64,000 bases of DNA from Prado023 sp963798745 (lineage in GTDB: Bacteria; Actinomycetota; Actinomycetes; S36-B12; CAIYMF01), in NCBI GenBank assembly GCA_963798745.1, contig CAWCUF010000001.1, forward strand, positions 62,001-126,000, written 5' to 3'. Position 1 is the first letter of the stretch. Each line of letters begins with the position of its first letter. The translations under genes were made by a program, and so were the position numbers. This document shows positions 33,461 through 42,504 of the stretch, piece by piece. Below the pieces are notes generated by a model. It saw nothing but the letters and a program-made list of their open reading frames with translations. It ran no database searches and was not told where the DNA came from.

Positions 33461-34441
33461 GTGCCGACCAGCCCCGCCGCCCGCCCACCCGGGGGCGCCG
33501 CCGCCGACCGGCCGGATCAGGACACGACGCGGTTGCGCCGACTGGCCAGGGCCACCGGTCGCGGGATGCGCAAGGCCAGCACCCCCTCAGTGCTTCGCGG
33601 AACCGCCATCGAGGTGGCCTGGACCGCCACGCACGTGGTCACCTACCCGCTGGGCGTCCTCGAGGAGCAGGTGCGCCACCCCGAGGAGCGCCACACCCTC
33701 GACGGGCTGGACCCGATCAAGCGCGGCCTGATCATCAGCGGTGTCGAGAACGCCGGGACCCCGATCATCCTGATCCACGGGGTGGTCGACAACCGTTCTG
33801 TCTTTGCGATGATCAAGCGCGGCCTGCGCCGGCGCGGGTTCGGTCGGATCATCACGCTGAACTACTCGCCGCTGACCGACGACGTGCGCGTGGTGGCCGC
33901 ACGACTCGAGACCCTGGTTGAGGCCCTGTGCATCGAGACGGGCTACGAGCGCGTCCACGTCATCGGCCACTCGATGGGCGGGCTGGTCGCGCGCTACTTC
34001 GTGCAGCGGATGGGCGGAGACTCCCGGGTGCACACCCTGGTGACGCTGGGCACCCCGCACCAGGGAACCGCACCGGCCAGGTTCGTGCCGCACCCGGTGG
34101 CTCGCCAGATGCGCCCGGGCTCGGACATCATGACCGAGCTCGCGGCGCCATCGCCCGGCTGCCGGACCCGGTTCGTGGCCGTGTGGTCGGACCTGGACCA
34201 GATGATCATCCCCAAGGAGAACGCCTGCATCGAGCACCCGAACCTCAACGCGAGGAACGTGTTCGTGCCCTCCGTCGGGCACAACTCCCTGCCGGTCGAC
34301 GGTCGGGTGGTGCATGAGATCTGCACCACCTTGGCACACGTGGACCAGGCCGGTACCACCGTCGCCGAGGGCGCCACGTCCATCTCGAGCGCCACGAGCC
34401 GCCAAGCGCGACGATCCGGCGGGCACCGTCCCCAGCGCTGA
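33461..34441 (+). CDS. Lipase-like alpha/beta hydrolase
   Basis: This is a 326-residue serine hydrolase resembling triacylglycerol lipase/EstA family proteins. It has TPIILIHGVVDNRSVFAMI (about residue 103), the nucleophile elbow HVIGHSMGGLVARYF (Ser about 171), TLGTPHQGTAPARF, a late Asp (VAVWSDLDQMIIP) and a His in VPSVGHNSLPVD. The N-terminal 60 residues are basic and Ala/Pro-rich without a clear signal peptide. The GTG follows TAGCGT by seven bases with no ribosome site. The substrate is unknown. Confidence 0.85.
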   Translation: MPTSPAARPPGGAAADRPDQDTTRLRRLARATGRGMRKASTPSVLRGTAIEVAWTATHVVTYPLGVLEEQVRHPEERHTLDGLDPIKRGLIISGVENAGTPIILIHGVVDNRSVFAMIKRGLRRRGFGRIITLNYSPLTDDVRVVAARLETLVEALCIETGYERVHVIGHSMGGLVARYFVQRMGGDSRVHTLVTLGTPHQGTAPARFVPHPVARQMRPGSDIMTELAAPSPGCRTRFVAVWSDLDQMIIPKENACIEHPNLNARNVFVPSVGHNSLPVDGRVVHEICTTLAHVDQAGTTVAEGATSISSATSRQARRSGGHRPQR

Positions 34442-34448
34442 GGTGCGC

Positions 34449-36992
34449 TCAGAGTTTCTCGACCGGGGCGTAGCGCAGCAGGAGGCGCTTGGTGCCCTCG
34501 GTGCCGAAGTCGACCGAGGCCTCGGCCTTGTCGCCGCTGCCCAGGGTGCTGACGACGGTGCCCATGCCGAACTTCGGGTGCAGCACCCGGTCACCGGCCG
34601 CCAGTGAGATGACCGGTCGCGCACCGGTGGTCTGCGCCCCAGGCCTGGACGCGGCCGCGGACAGCGCGGGCGACGACCCGTACCCGCCCGCGGACGCACC
34701 CGTGTAGCGCTTGGGCTCCTCGCGGTCCCAACGGATGAGCTCCGGGGGGATGTCGGCCAGGAAGCGCGACTCCGGGTTGTAGCTCGGGGCGCCCCAGGCC
34801 GAGCGGCTGATCGCGCGGGAGATGTAGAGCCGCTCGCGGGCCCGGGTGATCCCGACGTAGGCGAGGCGGCGCTCCTCGGAGAGCTCGAACGGATCAGACA
34901 TCGCCCGCATGTGCGGGAAGATCCCGTCCTCCATCCCGGTGAGGAACACCACCGGGAACTCCAGCCCCTTGGCCGTGTGCAGGGTCATCAGGGTGACCAC
35001 TCCCTCGTGGTCCTCGCCCTCGGGGATCTCATCTGCGTCGGCGACCAGCGCCACCCGCTCGAGGAACTCCGCCAGTGTTCCGGGGCCCTGCTCGGCCGCC
35101 TCCGAATCGCGGGAGAACTCCGCGGCCACGGCCTCGAACTCGGCGACGTTCTCGGCCCGCACCTCGTCCTGCGGGTCGGTGGAGGCCTGCAGCTCGGCCA
35201 GATAGCCCGAGCGCTCCAGCACCGCGCGCATGATGTCGGCCGGCCCGGCGCCGGAGTCCACCACCGCGGCGAGGTCGTCGAGGATGGCCACGAACGCCCC
35301 GACGAGGGTTGCGCTGCGCCCGGCCATCCCGGGGATCTCGCCCGCGCGGCGCAGGGCCGCGCCGAACGTGATCCGCTCGGCCTCGGCGAACCCGGCGACA
35401 TAGGCCTCGGCCCGGTCGCCGATCCCGCGCTTGGGCACGTTGAGGATCCGGCGCAGGCTCACGTCGTCGGCGGGGTTGGCCACCACCCGCAGGTAGGCCA
35501 GGACGTCGCGGATCTCGCGCCGCTCGTAGAACCGGGTGCCACCGACCACCTTGTAGGGCAGGCCGGTGCGGATGAACACCTCCTCCAGCGCCCGGGACTG
35601 GGCGTTCGTCCGGTAGAACACCGCGACATCGCCGGGTTTGGCCAGGCCCGCGTCGGAGAGCCGGTCGATCTCGTTGCCGACGAACGCGGCCTCGTCGTGC
35701 TCGGAGTCCGCCACATAGCCCACGACCTGCTCGCCGGCGCCGGCATCGGTCCACAGCTTCTTGGCCTGCCGGTCGGCGTTGCGCGCGATCACCGCGTTGG
35801 CCGCCGACAGGATCGTCTGGGTGGAGCGGTAGTTCTGGTCGAGCACGATCTGGCGGGCGTTCGGGTAGTCGGTGGAGAACTCCACGATGTTGCGCACGGT
35901 GGCCCCACGGAAGGCGTAGATCGATTGGTCGGAGTCGCCAACGACCACCAGTTCACCCGGCGGCAGCTCGTCGACGGGCCGCCCGACCAGCTCGGCCACG
36001 AGCCGGTACTGGGCGTGGTTGGTGTCCTGGTACTCGTCGACGAGGATGTGGCGGAACCGGCGGCGGTAGTGCTCGGCGACGTCGGGGAACCCGACCAGCA
36101 GGGCCACGGTGTGCCCGATGATGTCGTCGAAGTCGACCGCCTGGGCGCGGGTGAGCCGCTGCTGGTAGGCGGTGTACACGTCGGCCAGGGTCAGCTCGGT
36201 GTCGTTCTGGGCCGAGCTTCGGAACGCGTCCGGGTCGATGAGCTCGTTCTTGAGCCCGGAGATCTTGTTCAGCAGGCCGCGCGGCGGGGTCCGCTTGACG
36301 TCCAGGTTCAGGTCGCGGGCGACCAACGTGACCAGGCGCAGGCTGTCGGCCTGGTCGTAGATCGAGAAGTTGGACTTCAGGCCCAGCCGATCGGCCTCCC
36401 GGCGCAGGATGCGCACGCACGCGGAGTGGAACGTGGACACCCACATGGCCCGGGCCCTCGGACCGACGGCGGTCTCGACCCGGTCGCGCATCTCGGCGGC
36501 GGCCTTGTTGGTGAACGTGATTGCCAGGATCTCGCCGGGCCGGGCGTCCCCGGTGGCCAGCAGGTGCGCGATCCGGCGTGTGAGCACCCGGGTCTTGCCG
36601 GATCCGGCGCCGGCGACGATCAGCAGGGGTCCACCTCGATGCTCGACGGCTGCTCGCTGCGGGGGGTTCAACCCGACGACGAGGTCGGCTGCCTCGGCGG
36701 CGCGCTGCGCCTCGCGCTCGGCACGGCGATCGGCGAGTGGAGCACCGGAGCCGCCGCGCCCCCCCGCGGCCCCGTCCCTGGCTGCGGCCAGGGCCGCGCG
36801 CACGAGATCGGCGGCCCGAACCCCTTCGGCCCGGCTGGAATCGGCCGCTCGGCTGGAATCAGCCGCTTGGCTAGCATCAGCCGCTCGGCTGAAACCGGCT
36901 GAGGCGTCCACCGCACGATCGATCACGTCATCCAGGGTGTCTTCGGGCAGGGTCGCACGCGGGAGGCGGGGGAGCACGTCGTCCGCAAGCAC
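34449..36992 (-). CDS. pcrA: PcrA/UvrD-type DNA helicase
   Basis: This is a superfamily 1A 3'-5' helicase for repair and replication. The Walker A is LLIVAGAGSGKTRVLTRR (about residue 120), then ITFTNKAAAEMRDRV, Walker B VDEYQDTNHAQY, motif III VVGDSDQSIYAFRGA, motif IV DQNYRSTQTIL, LHTAKGLEFPVVFL and ITRARERLYIS. The C terminus has the Tudor-like AGDRVLHPKFGMGTV. Unusually, the first 85 residues are an Ala/Ser/Arg-rich tail with near-tandem ADASQAADSSRAADSSRAEG units. The GTG is seven bases after TAGACT. It is near sucCD as in other actinobacteria. Confidence 0.96.
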   Translation of the reverse strand: MLADDVLPRLPRATLPEDTLDDVIDRAVDASAGFSRAADASQAADSSRAADSSRAEGVRAADLVRAALAAARDGAAGGRGGSGAPLADRRAEREAQRAAEAADLVVGLNPPQRAAVEHRGGPLLIVAGAGSGKTRVLTRRIAHLLATGDARPGEILAITFTNKAAAEMRDRVETAVGPRARAMWVSTFHSACVRILRREADRLGLKSNFSIYDQADSLRLVTLVARDLNLDVKRTPPRGLLNKISGLKNELIDPDAFRSSAQNDTELTLADVYTAYQQRLTRAQAVDFDDIIGHTVALLVGFPDVAEHYRRRFRHILVDEYQDTNHAQYRLVAELVGRPVDELPPGELVVVGDSDQSIYAFRGATVRNIVEFSTDYPNARQIVLDQNYRSTQTILSAANAVIARNADRQAKKLWTDAGAGEQVVGYVADSEHDEAAFVGNEIDRLSDAGLAKPGDVAVFYRTNAQSRALEEVFIRTGLPYKVVGGTRFYERREIRDVLAYLRVVANPADDVSLRRILNVPKRGIGDRAEAYVAGFAEAERITFGAALRRAGEIPGMAGRSATLVGAFVAILDDLAAVVDSGAGPADIMRAVLERSGYLAELQASTDPQDEVRAENVAEFEAVAAEFSRDSEAAEQGPGTLAEFLERVALVADADEIPEGEDHEGVVTLMTLHTAKGLEFPVVFLTGMEDGIFPHMRAMSDPFELSEERRLAYVGITRARERLYISRAISRSAWGAPSYNPESRFLADIPPELIRWDREEPKRYTGASAGGYGSSPALSAAASRPGAQTTGARPVISLAAGDRVLHPKFGMGTVVSTLGSGDKAEASVDFGTEGTKRLLLRYAPVEKL

Positions 36993-37045
36993 CCGGGTGA
37001 GTCTAGGCGCCCCCTCCGACTCCGGGATCCGCCGGTGCGCGCCCC

Positions 37046-37088
37046 TGTTTCATCGATCTGGCACTCTGAGTGCCGGATGGATGAAGCA
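37046..37088. repeat. Palindromic repeat, copy 1 (CATCGATCTGGCACTC family)
   Basis: Arms TGTTTCATCGATCTGGCACT and its near-complement (AGTGCCGGATGGATGAAGCA) form a hairpin with almost no loop. The first 21 bases are identical to the element at 45770-45820. It lies just after the M15-like gene and may act as terminator as well as a mobile or dispersed repeat. Confidence 0.8.
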
Positions 37089-37136
37089 ACGACCGGGTCC
37101 GGTGGTCCGGCACGTGCCGCGCCGACGCGGCTGCGG

Positions 37137-39149
37137 CTACCGGCCCTTGAGCGTGAACGTGGCGGTGCGCATCGCGGGAAGCGACCCGCGCTTCTTCGTG
37201 GTCACCCGGTAGGCGCGCGTCTTGGTGTCCTTGGGCCAGGTGAACCTGAAGGTCACCGTGCCCTTGGAGTTGGTCCGCGCGGTGGCCAGGGTCTTCCACT
37301 TGCCCTTGATGAGCATCTGCCTGCGCACCTTCACCGACTTCTTGGCCGGAGTGACCTTCACCGCGACGCTGACCTTGGACTTCTTCTTCGGGCTGCGCGT
37401 CGAGGGGGTCGCCACCACGGACTGGGCCGGGGTCGCCGCAACGGGCTTGGGGACCGCCGACATCGAGAAGGACGCCGATATCTGAGCGGGCAGCGAACCC
37501 TTCTTCGACGAGCGCACCCGGTAGACCCGTGCCTTCGTGTCCCTGGGCCACTTGACCTTGAACGTCACCTGGCCCTTGGAGTTGGTGCGCGCCTTCGCCA
37601 GCGTCTTCCACTTGCCGTCGATCAGCATCTGCCGGCGCACCTTCACCGACTTCTTCGCCGGGGTGAGCTGCACCGCGAACGTCACCGTCGAGCCCATCTC
37701 CGGGGTGCGGGTGGACGGTGTGACCACCAACGACGGCGCTTGGGCCGGGGCAGGGGTTGCCTCCGCAACCGGGGCGGACGTCGCGGAGGCCGCTGCGACC
37801 GTGAAGGTCGGGGACACCCCAGCAGCATCCGACCCGGCACCGGCCAGGACGGCCCGGTAGGTGCGGATGGTCGTGTCCTTGGGCCAGCTCACGCTGAAGG
37901 TCACCCGGCCCTGCGCGTCGGTCGTGCCGCGGGACATGACCTGCCAGGTCTGCCCGATGAGCATCTGGCGTTCCACGGCCACCGACTGGGCCGGGGTCAC
38001 CTGCACCGCGAAGCTGACCGTCGAACCCATCGCCGGGGTGCGTGTCGAGGGGGTCATCGTCAGGGTCACCGGCGTGGCCGTGACGCGGGGGGCCGACGGG
38101 TCGGCCACGTAGCCGATCACCTCGGCACTGAGGTTGGCCGATCCGAGCGAGGTGCTCAGCCCGATGGTCCCGTCCGAGCCGACCGGGACCAGCATGGTGG
38201 CCGTCGTGGACCCGATCGGGGTGCTGACCTGGCCCCGGGGGCGCGCGGCACCAGCCGACCAGGCGGACAACCGGGCCGGGGCGTTGCTCGAGCTCGTGAC
38301 GCGTACGGCGGCCCACCGGGCGCTGGCCGGAACCAGCCCGGGTACGGCTGCCCGCGGGTACAGCGACCGGCCGGCCAGGGCCCGGCAGTTGCCGGTCAGC
38401 CCCGCGCCCTTGCCGGCGCTGGTGTCCAGGATGGTCGTGGCCCGCACCGGGACCAGCCCGGCGACCTTCGCGCCCGGGGCGAGCACCGTGGGCGATCCGG
38501 ACTTCGGCGTGGCCGAGGTGTAGCGCGCCGAGCAGAACGGTTGGGTCTGTGCCCTGCCACTCCACCAGGACGTGACCTCGCCGGCACCGTCCCAGGACAT
38601 CGAGAAGTGCACGTGGTCGCGGTGGCAGGTGGTGTCCAGACCCGCGCTCGACTTCGAGGAGGCAGTGCAGCCGTTGTAGTCGGTCCAGCCGCGACCCGGG
38701 TCGTACATCCGGATCATGCGCGAGTTCCAGATGATGTACATCATGCCCAGCCGGCGGGCCATCTCGTGCGGCGTGCCGTCGGCGGCCGGGGCGAGCAGCC
38801 AGTTGACGAACGCGTCGGCCTGCTGCTTCTGCGCGGGCACCCGCACCGAGCGCATCCAGTCCACGGCGCGGCCGTCGAAGTGCTCGCTGGTGCTGGACGT
38901 GCAGCCGCGCGGGATGTAGATCGTGGCCGGCCCGTAGGTGGCGTGCAGCAGGTCGGCCAGCGCATCGGCGCCCGGCCTGGCGACCGGGTCGCACAGGGTC
39001 TGCTTCTCGTAGAACGCCGGGTTGTCCAGGGCCTTGGGCAGCGTGACCCCCGGTTTGGGCTCAGCCGGCGCAGCCTGCACCGGGGCGCCGAACAGCGATA
39101 CGACCACGGCGGCCGCGGTCGCAGCAACGAGCATGCGTGTACCCCCCAT
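37137..39149 (-). CDS. Secreted M15-like protein with three Ig-like repeats
   Basis: The 670-residue exported protein has a signal peptide (MLVAATAAAVVVSLFGAPVQA). Residues 25-190 resemble the M15/D-Ala-D-Ala-carboxypeptidase-like secreted domain of actinobacteria: SEHFDGRAVDWM and CHRDHVHFSMSWDGAGEV supply His/Asp metal ligands. A region of about 150 residues follows, then three related repeats of about 100 residues, each with TPSTRTP, VKVRRQMLI, GRVTF or GTVTF and WPKDT-like signatures. The last two are very Lys-rich. The start was set at the ATG with GGGAGGGG upstream. It probably binds or cleaves cell-wall material; activity is unproven. Confidence 0.75.
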   Translation of the reverse strand: MGGTRMLVAATAAAVVVSLFGAPVQAAPAEPKPGVTLPKALDNPAFYEKQTLCDPVARPGADALADLLHATYGPATIYIPRGCTSSTSEHFDGRAVDWMRSVRVPAQKQQADAFVNWLLAPAADGTPHEMARRLGMMYIIWNSRMIRMYDPGRGWTDYNGCTASSKSSAGLDTTCHRDHVHFSMSWDGAGEVTSWWSGRAQTQPFCSARYTSATPKSGSPTVLAPGAKVAGLVPVRATTILDTSAGKGAGLTGNCRALAGRSLYPRAAVPGLVPASARWAAVRVTSSSNAPARLSAWSAGAARPRGQVSTPIGSTTATMLVPVGSDGTIGLSTSLGSANLSAEVIGYVADPSAPRVTATPVTLTMTPSTRTPAMGSTVSFAVQVTPAQSVAVERQMLIGQTWQVMSRGTTDAQGRVTFSVSWPKDTTIRTYRAVLAGAGSDAAGVSPTFTVAAASATSAPVAEATPAPAQAPSLVVTPSTRTPEMGSTVTFAVQLTPAKKSVKVRRQMLIDGKWKTLAKARTNSKGQVTFKVKWPRDTKARVYRVRSSKKGSLPAQISASFSMSAVPKPVAATPAQSVVATPSTRSPKKKSKVSVAVKVTPAKKSVKVRRQMLIKGKWKTLATARTNSKGTVTFRFTWPKDTKTRAYRVTTKKRGSLPAMRTATFTLKGR

Positions 39150-39205
39150 AGCCCCTCCCATCGACTCCAGCGCCCCCGCGCTTGAGACAACCTACGATGT
39201 GTCCC

Positions 39206-39925
39206 GTGGATGATGCAGCAGAAGTGACCCGGGTCCTTGTCGTGACCGCACACCCCGACGACGTCGATTTCGGTGCCGGCGGCACCGTCGCGAGCCTCGT
39301 CGCCGCCGGAGTTGCAGTCACGTACTGCATCGTGACCGACGGCGACGCGGGGGGTTTCGACCCCGCGGTGCCCCGCTCGGACATCCCCGGGATCCGCCGC
39401 GCCGAGCAACGCGCGGCCGCCGAGGTGCTCGGGGTCCACGACGTCCGCTTCCTGGGCTACCGCGACGGTGAGCTGACCGTCAGCCACGATCTTCGCCGCG
39501 ACATCACGCGGGTGATCCGCCAGGTGCAGCCCCAACGGGTGCTCAGCATGAGCCCGGTGCGCAACTGGGACCGGATCGGCGCCTCGCACCCGGACCACAT
39601 GGCCGCCGCCGAGGCCACCGTGCAGGCCATCTACCCCGACGCCCGCAACCAGTTCGCCCACCCGACCCTGATGACCGACGAGGGCTTGGGCGAGTGGCAC
39701 GTCAGCGAGCTGTGGATGTTCGGCTCGCCCACCCCCAACACCTACGTGGACGTCACCGACTTCCTGCCCAAGAAGTTGGCCGCCCTGCGGGCCCATGCGA
39801 GCCAGACTGAGCACATGACGGAGCTGGAAACCATGATCCGAAGCTGGATGTCGGCCTCCGCCGAGCGCGGCGGACTCGGCGCGGATCGGCTGGCCGAGAT
39901 GTTCCACGCGGTGAAGACGGCCTGA
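39206..39925 (+). CDS. PIG-L family deacetylase
   Basis: This is a zinc-dependent N-acetylglucosamine-type deacetylase family member. Metal ligands are in VTAHPDDVDFGAGGT (about residues 14-19) and ASHPDHMAAAEA (about 130). In actinobacteria such enzymes act in mycothiol synthesis/recycling (MshB, Mca) or on other substrates; no clear MshB or Mca assignment can be made. The GTG at 39206 was preferred because TACGAT lies seven bases upstream and the family motif starts soon after. Confidence 0.88.
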   Translation: MDDAAEVTRVLVVTAHPDDVDFGAGGTVASLVAAGVAVTYCIVTDGDAGGFDPAVPRSDIPGIRRAEQRAAAEVLGVHDVRFLGYRDGELTVSHDLRRDITRVIRQVQPQRVLSMSPVRNWDRIGASHPDHMAAAEATVQAIYPDARNQFAHPTLMTDEGLGEWHVSELWMFGSPTPNTYVDVTDFLPKKLAALRAHASQTEHMTELETMIRSWMSASAERGGLGADRLAEMFHAVKTA

Positions 39926-40075
39926 CCCGCGCGACAGTGTGCCCGGTCCGCCGGAGGCCCGGATCGACCGGCCGATACAGCGGTCGGCCGGCCCCTGCGT
40001 GGCTGCTGCGGCTCGGGGTTCGGTGGCGGTCGGAGTGGCTCAGCGACTACTCGTCGGTCGCCTACGCTGTCGGGC

Positions 40076-40420
40076 ATGGAGACCTTCTACGACGTCCTCG
40101 TCGTCCTGCATTTCGTCGGCCTCGCGGCCCTGCTCGGCGGCTGGCTGGTCCAGCTCTCGACCTCGCCCCGGGTGGTCAACCGGGCGATGCTCGATGGGGC
40201 GTTCACCCAGTTGGTCACCGGCGTGGCGCTGGTCGGGGTGGCCGAGGCGGCCCTGGACGCCGAGCTCAACCAGACCAAGATCGGCATCAAGCTGCTGATC
40301 CTGCTCGTGATCACCGGCCTGGCATGGGTCAACCGGAAGAAGGAGGCCGTGGCCACCGGGGCATGGCTGGCGATCGGCCTGCTGACCATCGTCAACATCG
40401 TGATCGCGGTCTTCGTCTGA
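40076..40420 (+). CDS. Small integral membrane protein
   Basis: This 114-residue protein has about four helices (LVVLHFVGLAALLGGWLVQL, ITGLAWVN, AIGLLTIVNIVIAVFV). No function is recognised; the layout resembles small membrane proteins of about 110-120 residues found in many actinobacteria. The ATG follows TACGCT by seven bases, without ribosome site. The downstream sequence up to 40487 contains CCCTCGATTAGGG, a weak hairpin. Confidence 0.75.
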   Translation: METFYDVLVVLHFVGLAALLGGWLVQLSTSPRVVNRAMLDGAFTQLVTGVALVGVAEAALDAELNQTKIGIKLLILLVITGLAWVNRKKEAVATGAWLAIGLLTIVNIVIAVFV

Positions 40421-40487
40421 GGCGCACCTTGAGCCGGACCTAACCCTCGATTAGGGCCCGACACCCCCGATCAGGACGCCCTCGGCC

Positions 40488-41138
40488 TCAGACCACGCCC
40501 CGGGCCTGCGCCCACCGCGCCAATTCGTGCCGGTTGGACAGCTGGAGCTTGCGCAGGACCGCCGAGGCATGGGTCTCCACGGTCTTGATCGACAGCACCA
40601 GCTCCCGGGCGATCTCACGGTAGGTGTAGCCGCGCGCCAGGAACCGCATGACCTCGCGCTCGCGCGGGGAGAGCTGGTCGAGCTCGTCAGCCACCGGGGC
40701 GGCGGCTCCTGAGAACGCGTCGAGGACGAATCCCGCCAGCCGCGGCGAGAACACGGCCTCCCCGGCGCTGACGCGCCCGATGGCCTCGACCAGCTCCGCA
40801 GCGGTCACGCCCTTGGTCACGTAGCCCCGCGCACCCCCGCGCACCACGCCGATCACGTCGTCGGCGGCGTCGCTGACGCTCAAGGCCAGGAAGCGCGTGT
40901 CGGGCAGCTCGGGGACACAGGCGTCGAGGACGGCACGCCCGCCGCCGCCGGGCAGGTGCACGTCGAGCAGGACGACGTCGGGCCGGGTGGCGTGGATGAC
41001 AGCGACGGCCTTGGCCACGTCGCCGGCCTCGCCGACCAGCTCCACGGCGTCGGCCAGCTCGTGGGCCACCCCGGCGCGGAACAGGCCGTGGTCGTCGACC
41101 AGGACGACCCGGGGCAGGACCGGCACGGGCTCAGTCAT
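40488..41138 (-). CDS. LuxR/NarL-family response regulator
   Basis: Receiver domain: VVLVDDHGLFRAGV, phospho-acceptor Asp in VVLLDVHLPGGGG (about residue 51), and YVTKGVTAAELVEAI. The HTH is LSPREREVMRFLARGYTYREIA and LSIKTVETHASAVLRKL. Its partner is the PspC-containing kinase immediately upstream; the ATG at 41138 overlaps the kinase stop by eight bases (a GTG at 41147 is possible). It probably controls the divergent PspC genes through the repeats at 42414-42461. Confidence 0.94.
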   Translation of the reverse strand: MTEPVPVLPRVVLVDDHGLFRAGVAHELADAVELVGEAGDVAKAVAVIHATRPDVVLLDVHLPGGGGRAVLDACVPELPDTRFLALSVSDAADDVIGVVRGGARGYVTKGVTAAELVEAIGRVSAGEAVFSPRLAGFVLDAFSGAAAPVADELDQLSPREREVMRFLARGYTYREIARELVLSIKTVETHASAVLRKLQLSNRHELARWAQARGVV

Positions 41139-42372
41139 GCTCGACACCCTGCCGGACCTCCAGTCTCCGGGGCAGGATCAGGCGAACCTCGGTGCCCGCC
41201 CCAGGGTCGCTGCGGACCGTGGCCGACCCATCCACTGCTGACATCCGAGCGCGGATGGAGGAGCGGATGCCGTGCCGGTCGGCGGGGACCGCGTCCGGGT
41301 CGAAGCCCTGCCCGCGGTCGCGCACGTTGATCTCCACCTGCCCATCATCGACCTCCACGTACACCGTGACCGGCGCGTGGGCGTGCTTCGCGGCGTTGAC
41401 CACGGCTTCGCGGGTGGCGGCGACCAGCGCGTCCAGCCGCGGGTCGAGTGTGGCGTCGCCCACGGTCACCAGCTCGATCCGGGTGTCGTAGTCGGTCTCG
41501 GTGCTGAGCACCACCTCGGCCAGGGCAGCGCCCAGCGAGCCCGCCGGTCCGACCGGGGCGTACAACCAGGAGCGCAACGCGCGCTCCTCGGTGCGGGCCA
41601 GCCGGGCGACCTCGGTCGGGTCGTCGGCGCGCCGTTGGATCAGGGTCAGGGTCTGGAGCACCGAGTCGTGCACCCGGGCTGCCATCGCGGCGCGCTCCTG
41701 GGCGCGGGCGGCTTCGTAGCGCTGCGCATCCAGCTCCCGCAGCCAGGTGGAGAGCCACGGCAGGGCGATGATCACGACCCCCGCCAGGACCGCCGCGACG
41801 GCGGCCAGCGTCCATCCGAGCGTGACCAGGTTCACCAGAGGCCCGATCACCGCGACCAGGCCCACCAGGACCAGCCCGAGGCCGGACATGACCCGGACCC
41901 AGCCCTGCCGGTCGGTGAGCGCCGTACCGCCGCGGGCGTCGTCGTTGCCACCGGAACGCGATGTGGCGTGCGTCAGGTCATCGCCCTGGCGCCACAGCAC
42001 GGCCACGCCGGCACCGAGGATGAGGATCGGACCCCAGACCGAGAACCGGATGGGCAGACCCAGGGCGGCCAGGGCCAGCAGGACACCGAGGGCCAGCGAC
42101 AGGACGCCCAGCACGCCGGTGAGGTCCCAGTCCGAGCCGGGCCGCCGGGAGCCCTGCGGCGCGGGCCGACGCTCGGGGTCCAGCGGAAGGAACACCCACA
42201 TGAGCGCGTAGGCGAGGATCCCGAGCCCGCCGACGAGCGTGGCCACGAGGAATCCCACCCGGACCGCCCACGACGGGACCCCGAAGTGCTCGGCCAGGCC
42301 GCCGCAGACCCCGCCGAGCCACCGGTCGGACAGGCTGCGCAGCACGCGGCGCGGCTCGACCTGCGGACTCAT
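41131..42372 (-). CDS. PspC-domain sensor histidine kinase
   Basis: This 413-residue kinase has an N-terminal PspC domain (RWLGGVCGGLAEHFGVPSWAVR with two helices), four more membrane helices, and a HisKA_3 dimerisation segment with the phospho-acceptor His in AARVHDSVLQTLTLI. The HATPase has TREAVVNAAKHAHAP and VRDRGQGFDPDAVP. PspC-linked kinases in actinobacteria are thought to sense envelope stress. It is divergent from a second PspC gene, so sensor and target share a domain. Confidence 0.93.
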   Translation of the reverse strand: MSPQVEPRRVLRSLSDRWLGGVCGGLAEHFGVPSWAVRVGFLVATLVGGLGILAYALMWVFLPLDPERRPAPQGSRRPGSDWDLTGVLGVLSLALGVLLALAALGLPIRFSVWGPILILGAGVAVLWRQGDDLTHATSRSGGNDDARGGTALTDRQGWVRVMSGLGLVLVGLVAVIGPLVNLVTLGWTLAAVAAVLAGVVIIALPWLSTWLRELDAQRYEAARAQERAAMAARVHDSVLQTLTLIQRRADDPTEVARLARTEERALRSWLYAPVGPAGSLGAALAEVVLSTETDYDTRIELVTVGDATLDPRLDALVAATREAVVNAAKHAHAPVTVYVEVDDGQVEINVRDRGQGFDPDAVPADRHGIRSSIRARMSAVDGSATVRSDPGAGTEVRLILPRRLEVRQGVEHD

Positions 42373-42413
42373 GTGCCCATGATCGCCCGGTCCGGTGCGC
42401 CGTGTCGTCAGGG

Positions 42414-42461
42414 ACTCACCCTGAGCCGCACTCAGGGTCGGCTCAGGGTCCGATCAGGGGG
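42414..42461. promoter_or_regulatory. Repeat cluster between divergent PspC genes, probable response-regulator site
   Basis: Three tandem 9-11 bp words, CTCAGGGTCGG, CTCAGGGTCCG and ATCAGGGGG, follow an inverted ACTCACCCTGAG. A LuxR-type regulator is encoded on one side. The 11-bp periodicity would put sites on one helix face. Confidence 0.5.
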
Positions 42462-42504
42462 AAACCGGTACCGGGCCGGGGTCGCCCCGCGGGAGGGTTG
42501 AGCC

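Noticed and set aside
34911..36902. 663-residue plus-strand ORF over pcrA
   Set aside because: pcrA motifs are complete on the other strand.
37046..37088. CIRCE element controlling the M15-like gene
   Set aside because: It is at the 3' end of that gene and the arm spacing is about one base instead of nine.
37035..39185. 716-residue plus-strand ORF over the M15-like gene
   Set aside because: Antisense shadow; the minus-strand protein has a signal peptide and regular repeats.
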